From G965230615 sp965230615 (GTDB lineage: Bacteria > Pseudomonadota > Gammaproteobacteria > HTCC5015): 64,000 nucleotides of DNA. The stretch lies in the NCBI GenBank assembly GCA_965230615.1, contig OZ246012.1, forward strand, positions 186,001 through 250,000. Direction: 5' to 3'. This document shows, one piece after another, positions 1 through 7,884 of this stretch (the stretch's first letter is position 1; every line of letters starts with the position of its first letter). Under the pieces are notes generated by a model that was not told the origin of the DNA, did not search any database, and saw only the letters and a program-made list of their open reading frames with translations. The translations under genes were made by a program, and so were the position numbers.

Positions 1-1
1 G

Positions 2-2698
2 CAACGCAGTTTAAGATCATATTTAATAGATTGTGTTTTTTATGACATGCTGATGGACTTGCCGGCGCATGATATTACCTGGGAAGAGTTGCGCACGGCA
101 AACAATTTGCTGGATGCTTTGGAGGTTAATTCCAGTGCCTGGTTTACCACAATCTATCTGGTTGCCGCCGATGAAGATGGGCAAACGGTAACCTGCACCA
201 ATGCATATCAAAACCTCAGAGCTTTTATGTTGAATAATTTTTATCCGGCCTGGCTGGATTATATTGCTTCGATACTGGGTGTGGCGGATGCTGAAGTAAC
301 GGTACAGGATTCCATTGATGCATTATTTGGTGTGGGTAAATCCGCACAGACTTTTATGTTGAATGCACTGATCAGCCGTGAAATCCGGTTTGCCGAGTTA
401 GGTTACCACGCTTCGGTGAATAATACGGCTGGTGTTGTGATGCGCACTCAGGCCATGGAACAGCGTCGCACTCAATGGGCTACCGAGCAATCTATGTTTA
501 TCGAAGTAGCCAGGCCATTAATTTCTTATATTGAATCTTTTTTTTATGCGGTTTCGCCTTTTATGGCTTTTCTGTTTACGTTAGGTGCTGTTGGTATCAC
601 TTTGTTTGGCCGTTACCTAATGCTTGCTATATGGATTCAGTTATGGATGCCGGTAATGGCGATTAACAACTTATATATTAATCTGGCGTCGTCTGAAAAA
701 CTACAGGACATTGATGCCAGCGGCCTGGATGTTTTATCAATGGTGGGGATGGAAAATGTCTGGACCGAAACCTCATCCTGGCTTGCTGTTGGTGGCATGC
801 TGGCGGCAGCAACGCCTTTGTTAACGCTAATGATCATTACCGGTTCGTATTATGCATTTACCCGGCTGACCGACCGCATGGCCGGTGATGATTACATTAA
901 TGAGAAAATCAGTACACCGGATATATCGGCGCCCGCACCTATTGCTTCAATGGGAGCATTAGGCGCTCAGCAGGCATTGTTTAGTAATGCGCCGGTTACC
1001 GGCACGATTACTACCGGTGCCGGTGATGTAATACCTGATATTCAAATCGGTAGTGCGTTAAGCCGGGGTATGCAATCAGCGCTGAATTCTCAGCAGCAGG
1101 CTATTTCTGATTGGGCGGCAGCTAAAGGTGCGGGATTAAATTTACAGCGCCAGGATGATTTCTCCAAGTTTACAGAAAACTTCAATAGCAGCGGCACAAG
1201 ATCCAGTCATACTATGGTCGATTCTGTTATGGAACGTGCAACGCAAGAAGCGGTTAAAGGAACCTCACTGGAAAACACCATGACGTCGGATGAGCGCGCA
1301 GTGTTACACGGCGCGCTTGGCGCGGCTATGCAGGGTCGCGGTATGCCTGTCAATGGTCAGGTCTCTCAAATGTTGCAAAACATTCGTTCTCTCTCGGAAA
1401 CCGAGCGTGAACAAATCAGCGACCGTCTTGTGCAAGCGGCGAATAGTGAGACAGGTATTCGCAACGAACTGGCCGAAGCGATTGAGACGAATGAACGAGA
1501 AGGCTTGATGAGTCGCTATTCACGCGCTCTGGGTGTATCGGATTCCCAGGAGTGGCGTGAAGCTCAGCGTGATGTAGTCAGCGCAAGCAAAAGTTTTAAT
1601 GAAATTTCAGCATTACGTCAGCAGGTTGGTCTGGATTTTAGAGTTGATGGTGCTGAATTCGGTCATCGTGCGGTGGGCGATGGTTCGGTACATGAACTGG
1701 AAAAAATGGCAATTGTACATGGAATGGATATTGGCAAGATTGAAGATGTGAAAGGCATGTTCGTGCAGACAGGTTTAATACCGGATGCCGATCAGGCTAA
1801 AGCGGCGTCTATCGGTATTGCCATGTCCAGCAGTGATAATCCTGAAGCACTGAATGCCTTGGCTGCCTATATGGCACCGCGCTATGGTACACCTGCCACT
1901 GATCTTGATGATGCAGCGTCCAATAAAAGCTTGTCAGATGAGGCGCGTACATTTGGTGAAGCACAGTCAGAAACACAGGATCAGATTATCGGAGTTTCTG
2001 ACGATAGCTGGCCAACGCGTTTTAATATCGATCAGGAGTTTGCCAATACAACAGCGCTTAATAGAGAAGGTCGTGGTGCAGTGCAGGATTTCTTTCAAGC
2101 TCATAAGCAAAGTAATGACCAGGAAATGAATGCAGCGATTGGTAAGATTGAAACTCTGGCGGCGCAGGCTGAAGCTGAAAAAATACAGGATAATTTTTCA
2201 GAAGTGCGTAATCCTTCCAATGTCATTATGGATACGGATGCTTCCGGCTGGGTTGCCGATAATTTTCAGGAGACCGGCAAGGCACTGGGCTATGGCGCAG
2301 CATCTTATGATATGGCTTATGAAAAAGCCCGGGAAGAGGGCAAGAACCCAATCGCTGCCAGGCTGACAGCAACAGCCGCCGCACTACGCGGTTACCAGGA
2401 AGGTATTGGTGAGAATATTACTGAAACTCATGAACAGGCTTATTCTACTGCGAATGAACATGGTCTACCGTCACAGTCTGCTGAATACTTTGCGCAAAAG
2501 TCAGTCGGTAATACATCCACTTATTTATATGTTATGCAGAACTGGGGTATGGATGACTCGTTTGATCGTTTGCGTGATAACGTTGAGCAAGAAATTGGGT
2601 ATGAGGGTCGTGTGCTACTGGATAGAGCAGCATCGGCCGAGCCGGTGGTGCAGGATCGTTTGCTTGATCAAGTGTCGTCGCTTTACAAAGCCAGATGA
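2..2698 (+). CDS. traG: Conjugative transfer protein TraG, 5' end outside window
   Basis: F-type mating-pair stabilisation protein: an inner-membrane protein whose N-terminal part helps pilus assembly and whose C-terminal part acts in mating-pair stabilisation and entry exclusion (family knowledge). The frame is open from base 2, through codons upstream of the ATG at 47 that read SYLIDCVFYDM, which looks like internal TraG_N sequence. The true start therefore lies before the window. Hydrophobic segments lie at about residues 165-215 and 245-275 counted from the ATG at 47, followed by a long soluble Ala/Gln/Glu-rich region typical of the TraG C-terminus. Length (about 900 residues visible) suits the family. 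It is the only type IV secretion gene here, so the rest of the transfer operon should lie to the left. Confidence 0.88.
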   Translation, partial: QRSLRSYLIDCVFYDMLMDLPAHDITWEELRTANNLLDALEVNSSAWFTTIYLVAADEDGQTVTCTNAYQNLRAFMLNNFYPAWLDYIASILGVADAEVTVQDSIDALFGVGKSAQTFMLNALISREIRFAELGYHASVNNTAGVVMRTQAMEQRRTQWATEQSMFIEVARPLISYIESFFYAVSPFMAFLFTLGAVGITLFGRYLMLAIWIQLWMPVMAINNLYINLASSEKLQDIDASGLDVLSMVGMENVWTETSSWLAVGGMLAAATPLLTLMIITGSYYAFTRLTDRMAGDDYINEKISTPDISAPAPIASMGALGAQQALFSNAPVTGTITTGAGDVIPDIQIGSALSRGMQSALNSQQQAISDWAAAKGAGLNLQRQDDFSKFTENFNSSGTRSSHTMVDSVMERATQEAVKGTSLENTMTSDERAVLHGALGAAMQGRGMPVNGQVSQMLQNIRSLSETEREQISDRLVQAANSETGIRNELAEAIETNEREGLMSRYSRALGVSDSQEWREAQRDVVSASKSFNEISALRQQVGLDFRVDGAEFGHRAVGDGSVHELEKMAIVHGMDIGKIEDVKGMFVQTGLIPDADQAKAASIGIAMSSSDNPEALNALAAYMAPRYGTPATDLDDAASNKSLSDEARTFGEAQSETQDQIIGVSDDSWPTRFNIDQEFANTTALNREGRGAVQDFFQAHKQSNDQEMNAAIGKIETLAAQAEAEKIQDNFSEVRNPSNVIMDTDASGWVADNFQETGKALGYGAASYDMAYEKAREEGKNPIAARLTATAAALRGYQEGIGENITETHEQAYSTANEHGLPSQSAEYFAQKSVGNTSTYLYVMQNWGMDDSFDRLRDNVEQEIGYEGRVLLDRAASAEPVVQDRLLDQVSSLYKAR

Positions 2699-2726
2699 TA
2701 GTAAAAGGTAATTAAAAATATGCTGT

Positions 2727-2918
2727 TTAGGATTGATGCAAATCTTCATCAAATTTGGGGTTTACTGGATGGGCAGGGTTAGCCACTTCATCCGGAGATG
2801 AGGAAATGGTATTTACCTCCTTAGCCTCAGTGTGATTCGATTTATGGCTTTTTGCGCCTTTGATGATCAGGCCCAGGATCACTAACAGAGCGATAACGGC
2901 GAGTAGTCCTTCGATCAT
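2727..2918 (-). CDS. Small single-pass membrane protein, unknown
   Basis: Not recognised. A 63-residue protein with one N-terminal hydrophobic segment (about residues 3-20) and a polar, acidic tail rich in Ser, Asn and Pro. A weak GGA lies about ten bases before the ATG. It is convergent with traG, ending 28 bases from the traG stop. In F-like and SXT-like elements, small entry-exclusion proteins often follow traG, but nothing in this sequence proves that role. It could also be a chance ORF. Confidence 0.45.
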   Translation of the reverse strand: MIEGLLAVIALLVILGLIIKGAKSHKSNHTEAKEVNTISSSPDEVANPAHPVNPKFDEDLHQS

Positions 2919-3000
2919 AATGCTGTTCCAATATTAAGGTTATGGCAATAAGTATAGCGTATAAATAACTAAGAACCCTCGATATTGAGATAAGTTCAAG

Positions 3001-3191
3001 TCGAAATTTCTGCTCATAATGAGCATGATAGCTGGGCATACCAGCCTGACAGCGGATACAGGATGCGTTCTGTATCTATACGAAACCGGCAATGGGGGTT
3101 GACTCTATTGCTACTGATAACCCGTGAGGGATAGACACCTCTCGGGGATTAATATGTCTTTCCTGCTTGCGGTTTTTACCTATAGGAGGAA
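3001..3191 (+). promoter_or_regulatory. Structured leader, family member 1
   Basis: ORF-free leader before the gene at 3198. Visible in order: TCGAAATTTC at 3001-3010; a perfect hairpin TGCTCATAATGAGCA at 3011-3025; GATAGCTG at 3027-3034 pairing GCTGG with CCAGC of CCAGCCTGAC (3041-3050); a 7-bp hairpin GATACAG/CTGTATC at 3055-3076; a 9-bp hairpin with one mismatch at 3121-3146; then a strong AGGAGG at 3184-3189. The order hairpin, GATAGCTG...CAGCCTGA, hairpin, ribosome site recurs at four other places in this window. Confidence 0.6.
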
Positions 3192-3197
3192 GTGCAT

Positions 3198-3644
3198 ATG
3201 TATGGTGTTTTTCATCTTTTAGAGTTGATATTGTTCTTGGCGTTCTTTTGGCATGTTGCTATACCCTGGTTTAAGCGGGAAATCGGTCGTTTTTTTGCTG
3301 ATGATTTATCTGCTGATGAACTGGAAATAGCAGCTGCTGCACAAGATAAATCGCAGATTGCAGATAGCGCTAAACGGCAGCCTGCTTCTCAAAAAGATCA
3401 ATCCAAAGACAGTGATGAAAATACAGAGCAACCATCAGCGGAAGGTATTTCAGCATCCAGGCCAACCGGCAGAACCATCAATGTAGCCGGAACTGATGCT
3501 ATCTTTCGATGTGTGGAGTACGCGAAAAATGACAAACTTTTTACCGAAGTTTGCCAGGTCGACCATAGCGGTCAGCCGGTTGCTATGGCTCAAATGGAAA
3601 CGGGATCGATTGGTGATGTTACCAAAGATCTTGCTGCTAATTGA
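3198..3644 (+). CDS. Membrane-anchored hypothetical protein
   Basis: Not recognised. A 148-residue protein starting at ATG 3198, eight bases after AGGAGG at 3184-3189; the GTG at 3192 is too close to the ribosome site. One membrane segment at about residues 3-22, then a Lys/Gln/Asp/Ser-rich linker (about 45-95) and a small C-terminal domain with two Cys residues (in FRCVEYAK and TEVCQVDH) that could form a disulfide if exported. It follows the first structured leader and ends in a UUCG-capped hairpin. Confidence 0.75.
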   Translation: MYGVFHLLELILFLAFFWHVAIPWFKREIGRFFADDLSADELEIAAAAQDKSQIADSAKRQPASQKDQSKDSDENTEQPSAEGISASRPTGRTINVAGTDAIFRCVEYAKNDKLFTEVCQVDHSGQPVAMAQMETGSIGDVTKDLAAN

Positions 3645-3666
3645 AAGGGTGCTTCGGCATCCTTTC
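3643..3666 (+). terminator. UUCG-loop hairpin
   Basis: GAAAGGGTGC-TTCG-GCATCCTTTC, a 10-bp stem with one G-T wobble, starting inside the stop codon of the preceding gene. No good T-run follows, so it may be an RNA 3'-end stabiliser rather than a strong terminator. Confidence 0.6.
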
Positions 3667-3788
3667 GCCTAAAATTAAAATACAGCGTCGATGTTCGACA
3701 GGCAACATCAGCGGCTTGCATATAAAAAAAGTTGTGTTAGAAAAGCAATAAAGACTTTTTTATTAAAACCCCAACCGGAACTGTTGCC

Positions 3789-4208
3789 ATGAATAATGTT
3801 GTAGAGTTTGCAACTGTTAGAAGCCCTTTGTATTTATCCTGCCTGCATATTATTGGCTTGAATAATCCGCTTGAATGGCAGGTGATGAAGACATTTAAAA
3901 GTACTTATGTTTATGAAGATATTATTGCTGATCCGCATTTAGTTGCAATGAACCGGATTTCAAAAGAACTGATCATTGTTAACTTTATTGCCGGAGCGTA
4001 TCTAGGTCAGCCATCAGTAGCAGATACTCAAAAATTGATATTAGACGCTAATATAGTTTTGCTGCATTATCATAAAAGGACAAACAAAATTCTGTCAGTT
4101 GCGCCTTGTCTTATATATGACGATGGAAAAAAATACGGGCTGGGTATTATTCAAGATGTCGATGATAATTTATTCAGAGATTCTTCATTGCCTAAAAAAT
4201 TAAATTAG
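3789..4208 (+). CDS. Hypothetical protein
   Basis: Not recognised. A 139-residue soluble protein without signal peptide or membrane segment, mixed alpha/beta in composition (VVEFATV, LIIVNFIAGAYLG, IVLLHYHK). It stands alone between the UUCG hairpin and the convergent ParM/ParR pair. The upstream region holds a possible GTCGA-TGT-TCGAC hairpin (about 3689) but not the conserved leader motif. The ribosome site is weak (AACCGGAAC before the ATG). Base composition is AT-richer than the neighbouring traG. Confidence 0.6.
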   Translation: MNNVVEFATVRSPLYLSCLHIIGLNNPLEWQVMKTFKSTYVYEDIIADPHLVAMNRISKELIIVNFIAGAYLGQPSVADTQKLILDANIVLLHYHKRTNKILSVAPCLIYDDGKKYGLGIIQDVDDNLFRDSSLPKKLN

Positions 4209-4237
4209 ATTTTAATATTGTTATCATCTTTTATTGC

Positions 4238-4507
4238 TCAGATATTCAGCGCTACTTTTAAATCGTCAGACATCGATTGATCAGCATTCCCTGAGTCGGG
4301 CAAACCTTTAATAGGTATTGCTGCCTGATTATCAAATGTTGTTAATATCCCATTACGAAACTGCCACGCCATCATCGTTAAATGCCGTAGATACTCGGCT
4401 CGGTACTTTGGTTTCATATCAGCAATATAGTCAAATAACTCCGGCGACATCTGACGCCTAAGTGTTAGCGTTATTCTAAGTCTTTCGCATCGATTATTAT
4501 CCGTCAT
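4238..4507 (-). CDS. Small ParR/StbB-like partition protein
   Basis: An 89-residue protein whose ATG overlaps the stop of the upstream ParM-like gene by four bases (ATGA), implying translational coupling. In actin-type (type II) partition systems the gene after the actin encodes the small adaptor that binds centromere repeats and caps the filament. The N-terminal stretch RLRITLTLRR resembles the beta-strand of a ribbon-helix-helix protein, followed by helices (SPELFDYIADM, YLRHLTMMAW). The call rests on position and size as well as this pattern. Confidence 0.65.
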   Translation of the reverse strand: MTDNNRCERLRITLTLRRQMSPELFDYIADMKPKYRAEYLRHLTMMAWQFRNGILTTFDNQAAIPIKGLPDSGNADQSMSDDLKVALNI

Positions 4508-5511
4508 GCTGTTTTACCTGTCATATGCTCATAGACTTCTTTGCCAACCCACTGAAACCCTCTGACATTGGCAAATACAGGATCGCCAACCGTAATCACA
4601 TGATGGTTGGGAAATATGCTTTTGATAGCTGGCGCGAAATATTCTGAACCACCGCCGACCAAAAATATATTGTCAATACCTCTACCATCGCCAACACTGT
4701 TGGTTAATGCATGTATTGCAGGGTCAATTTCTGTTATGGCTTCCTGTAATTTGGTGGTTACATCATATTGTTTGCCATAAAGGCGAAAGTTGTGTTGTCT
4801 TAAGCCTTTATCAATACTGGATAGGTCATTAAAATTAATATTTTTCTCTTCGCTAATCAGTTGCGCAATTTTTTTCAGTATTCTGGAGACTCCGCAAGGA
4901 AAGCTATCGCTTTGATGGGGTACTTCTTTTAATCCTTTGGTCATCAACCAGTCGAAAGTGAACATGCCGGGATCTAGCAACAGGTTTTGCTGGTCTTTTA
5001 ATGTTTTATAAGTCTCATGCTGCTTGGCATAATCAACAAACCCACCTAACGGCTGCGAAATTACCAGTACTTCTTGTATAGTGATGGTTTTGCCGGCGAT
5101 ACTGTGCTTGCCTTTGAGTTTTTGTTTTAATATTTCATCTTTACTGCGCAATAGTTTTACCGGCAGGCCCACAACCAACAAATCAATGTGTGGTGCATTC
5201 ATATAAGCCAACGCACCATAAAACAAAGCCATATATTCGGGCGTATCGGTAAAGTTTTCGTGCAATGGCCGGATGCTATAGATGTTTTCGACCAGTTCGC
5301 AGTCAGCGCCCACTTCATAATACTGGTCTTCAACACATACTGAGATTGTATCTCTTTTCTTCAATATCCCTTTGCCAACGCCATTTGCTGACGCATGGGG
5401 TGCTATCGATGGAAACAGGTTGCACTGCATTTCATTATCGGTGTTGTCTGAATAAATATATTTTGTGTTGCCATAACCCAGGTCTATGGCTCGAATAATC
5501 GGTTGTTGCAT
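4504..5511 (-). CDS. parM: ParM/StbA-family actin-like partition ATPase
   Basis: Actin-like ATPase that would polymerise to push element copies apart. The N-terminal AIDLGYGNTKYIYS is the phosphate-1 loop of ParM/StbA proteins. LLLDPGMFTFDWL at about 180 occupies the phosphate-2 position, with Pro-Gly-Met where DIGGGT-like sequence is usual, and NIFLVGGGSEYF near 290 is the adenosine motif. Length (335 residues) matches ParM. AGGAG lies six bases before the ATG. It is the first gene of a two-gene operon with the ParR-like gene. Partition genes on a transferable element suggest a plasmid-like or circular replicating phase. Confidence 0.85.
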   Translation of the reverse strand: MQQPIIRAIDLGYGNTKYIYSDNTDNEMQCNLFPSIAPHASANGVGKGILKKRDTISVCVEDQYYEVGADCELVENIYSIRPLHENFTDTPEYMALFYGALAYMNAPHIDLLVVGLPVKLLRSKDEILKQKLKGKHSIAGKTITIQEVLVISQPLGGFVDYAKQHETYKTLKDQQNLLLDPGMFTFDWLMTKGLKEVPHQSDSFPCGVSRILKKIAQLISEEKNINFNDLSSIDKGLRQHNFRLYGKQYDVTTKLQEAITEIDPAIHALTNSVGDGRGIDNIFLVGGGSEYFAPAIKSIFPNHHVITVGDPVFANVRGFQWVGKEVYEHMTGKTA

Positions 5512-5541
5512 GAATAGTCTCCTAAGTTTTTGATAAAAAAG

Positions 5542-5685
5542 TAGAACCTATCTCAAAATTAATCTTTTGCGTTAATGCGTCGTTCTTGCTTTTCTCAAAT
5601 GCTCATTTATTAGCTATAAACTCCGCTTTTCGAAAAGCTCGGGCCTAGCCTAAACACAAAATCTTTAATTTTGAGATGGGTTCTA
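5542..5685. mobile_element. 144-bp MITE-like element
   Basis: Terminal inverted repeats of 21 bp with one mismatch (TAGAACCTATCTCAAAATTAA at 5542-5562; its inverse at 5665-5685). Both outer ends begin or end with TA, as expected for an IS630/Tc1-type element with a TA target duplication. The interior has no ORF and contains the palindrome GCTTTTCGAAAAGC. It is a small non-autonomous element that would need a transposase in trans; none is in the window. Confidence 0.7.
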
Positions 5686-5689
5686 ATAA

Positions 5690-6255
5690 TAAGTACACGG
5701 TTTTTGTGCGCAATATTGAAAAATGTGGTTTGGTGAATTGGTTTTACAACCAAGGTGCCGATCAGAGAAAGACAAATCGCTGTTGGTGATTTTATTCAGC
5801 GAGATTGTCTTGATGCCGGTCGGTCATATGACCGAATGCAGGAATGCTGTAGATATAGCATTGGGCAAAAACGCTGTAAAGTCAAAATCCAGTAAAGTGG
5901 TTTATATGTTGCACTTGCGGACAACTTAAGCGTGAATAAACCGCAAGCTTAATGACAAAACCCGTTCATAAGTCGTTCATATGGGTGAGTAAATTATGCT
6001 GGTTATGTATTGCCAGGCTGGGTAGTTTCGGGTGCGCCTGGTTTAGCTCCGTTTGTTATTGGCTGAGCTTCCCCAGGGTGAGCGAGAAAGTTGATTTAAA
6101 AACCTTAAACGCTATGTCTGATAAGGATTCTGACTAAAGGGTGTACGTAGATGACACGCATAATCATTGTCAGTTATCGATTTTTATCATAGAAAAAATT
6201 GCTGCATCTGCTATTGACACACTGATATTCAGAGTCTACATTTCACACGTAATTA
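5690..6255. other. Intergenic region without a supported gene
   Basis: About 570 bases between the MITE-like element and the GATAGCTG leader. Only short ORFs without ribosome sites occur (5723-5929 and 5952-6137, plus strand). The second would give a Trp/Cys-rich hydrophobic peptide but has no Shine-Dalgarno sequence. Such a region near an integrase could hold an origin of transfer or attachment site, but no clear nick site was recognised. Confidence 0.4.
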
Positions 6256-6312
6256 GTGCGTCGATAGACGCCTAACAGGGATAGCTGTTCTCTTAAGACT
6301 CCAGCCTGATGT
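6256..6312 (+). promoter_or_regulatory. Structured leader motif, family member 2
   Basis: Perfect hairpin GCGTC-GATA-GACGC at 6258-6271, then GATAGCTG (6280-6287) pairing GCTG with CAGC of CCAGCCTGAT at 6301-6310. This matches the core seen before the genes at 3198, 21621 and 23664. The next plus-strand gene is the integrase at 6868, so the leader would be unusually long here. Confidence 0.55.
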
Positions 6313-6725
6313 TGATTGTCATAGTACGACCTGCTGTGATGATGTATCTAATTTCTTATTGTTCAATACCAGCAATATGATCCTCAATAAATAATCTGTT
6401 CGTCGATAACTAATATTATCGATACACATGACTATAGAATCGCAGTTCGATATGTAACAAATTCCTATTGTTGCAGTCCTGCCTGTACTTGCCAGATGAA
6501 AAACCGAGGCTTGTAAATTAGCTTCGACCCATATCAAACGACATCCGCTAACGACGCAGTATTTTTTAGCTGATGATCAACGTTACCTTTGCTGTGCCAT
6601 AACATGACTCACGTCGCCCTGGCTATACGTGTTAAGCGATACCGGGGAGGGTACAAACCTGCGCACCGCCTTAGATAAGCGGAAGCTCTGCTTAGGATTG
6701 GTGACGAAAAAAATGCTTATATGAA

Positions 6726-6803
6726 CATCCTGTTGGGATGCCAGCTATTGTAGCTGGACGTGGAGTAGTTCTGAGAATGACTCTCCATCGTGCTTCTGAG
6801 CAC
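6726..6803 (+). promoter_or_regulatory. Cluster of hairpins before the integrase gene
   Basis: Back-to-back stem-loops: CATCC-TGTT-GGGATG (6726-6740), CCAGCTA-TTG-TAGCTGG (6741-6757), a TGGAG...CTCCA stem enclosing TTCTGAGAA (about 6760-6786), and GTGCT-TCTG-AGCAC (6790-6803). They lie 65 bases before the integrase ATG. They could be a structured 5' UTR or recombinase/accessory-protein sites; the sequence does not decide. Confidence 0.5.
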
Positions 6804-6867
6804 TTAAAACAATCTATTTTGAGCGAACAATTTTATTTTCATTAAATTATTAATATGGAGGCTACAT

Positions 6868-7827
6868 ATGCATGTTGAAACCTACAAACAAATTTTAACG
6901 ACATTAAGTGTTAACAATAAATACCGGATGCATGGTAACGGCGTTGCCAGCTATGAAACCCAGGCCAAGCGCCGTGAGATTATCTTTCGTTTTATGAAAG
7001 ACCTGCACCGTCAGGGTTATAAGTTGAGGTATGTTAGAAACCTGAAACCCAGGCATATCCGTATCGTCATTCGACACTGGGAAGATCAGGGCATTAAAGA
7101 CCTGCAAACCCGGATATCGGTTATTCGTGCGTTTTGTATCTGGATTGGCAAAGAAGGTTTGATGCCTGACCCCAAAACGCTGGTCGATAATCCACAGTCT
7201 CTGCGTCGACCATTGGTTGCTGATTATGATCATACATGGTCAGGGGCTGGGATTGATATCGATGCCAAACTGGCAGAGATCGAAACACTAGACCCGCGTG
7301 TAGCAACAGTGCTCCAATTAATGCTGGCTTTTGGTTTGCGTTTAAAAGAAGCATTACTGTTAAGACCAATGATTGCCGACAGGGGCAATCATATCCATAT
7401 CAGTTGTGGTGCGAAAGGTGGCAGGGAGCGTATGGTGAGTATCAGAAAAACATCACAGCGAGATATTCTGCAACTGGCCAAGACGGTTATCGATACGCGT
7501 AGCAGTTCATTGATACCGGATGATCGTGAATTTAATCCGTACCGCAAACGCGTTTATAAAATCTGTAACCGGGCTGCTATTGGTATGCGTAATGGTGTGA
7601 ATGTGCATGGACTGCGGCATGAATATGCCAACCGGCTGTATCAGGAAATTACCGGCCATCCCTCGCCGATAAAAAACAACGGCATTATTGCAGCGCCGGA
7701 GGATATGGATCAGCAAGCCAGAATGACGATAGCATTCGATCTTGGCCATAACCGGCCATCTATCGCATCTGCTTACATTGGTGGGATGCGGTTATCGAAA
7801 CAGGATCAGGCCGAAAGCCTGCAATAA
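6868..7827 (+). CDS. Tyrosine recombinase (integrase-domain protein)
   Basis: 319-residue site-specific recombinase. Residues about 1-100 form a SAM-like core-binding domain. The catalytic half carries Arg in GLRLKEALLL (about 157), a Lys in GAKGGRERMV (about 183), HGLRHEYAN (about 248, the HxxR box), the second His in LGHNRPS (about 294) and the nucleophile Tyr in SAYIGG (about 304). It resembles the Integrase_1-type family common on gammaproteobacterial conjugative elements. GGAG lies eight bases before the ATG. It is related to the integrase at 59854. It could integrate the element or resolve dimers; no att site is visible beside it. Confidence 0.9.
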   Translation: MHVETYKQILTTLSVNNKYRMHGNGVASYETQAKRREIIFRFMKDLHRQGYKLRYVRNLKPRHIRIVIRHWEDQGIKDLQTRISVIRAFCIWIGKEGLMPDPKTLVDNPQSLRRPLVADYDHTWSGAGIDIDAKLAEIETLDPRVATVLQLMLAFGLRLKEALLLRPMIADRGNHIHISCGAKGGRERMVSIRKTSQRDILQLAKTVIDTRSSSLIPDDREFNPYRKRVYKICNRAAIGMRNGVNVHGLRHEYANRLYQEITGHPSPIKNNGIIAAPEDMDQQARMTIAFDLGHNRPSIASAYIGGMRLSKQDQAESLQ

Positions 7828-7830
7828 AAA

Positions 7831-7855
7831 AAGCCGGTCATACAGCGACCGGCTT
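7831..7855. terminator. Bidirectional terminator between integrase and parB-like gene
   Basis: AAGCCGGTC...GACCGGCTT, a 9-bp perfect stem with A-run before and T-rich sequence after, so it works for both convergent genes. Confidence 0.88.
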
Positions 7856-7884
7856 TCTGTTACTTGATATATAACGTATTGGTG

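Noticed and set aside
2842..3039. 65-codon minus-strand ORF across the first leader
   Set aside because: It overlaps another small ORF and the conserved leader hairpins; it is best explained as a shadow.
3121..3146. AcaCD/SetCD-type activator box as explanation of the leader hairpins
   Set aside because: The hairpin arms differ in sequence and spacing between leaders, unlike a fixed protein-binding palindrome.
5723..6137. Two plus-strand ORFs (68 and 61 codons) after the MITE-like element
   Set aside because: Neither has a ribosome site or recognisable protein pattern; the second is Trp/Cys-rich and hydrophobic but starts after a non-purine-rich sequence.
6319..6537. 72-codon minus-strand ORF in the integrase upstream region
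   Set aside because: Overlaps the interval after the GATAGCTG leader, lacks a ribosome site and has low-quality composition.
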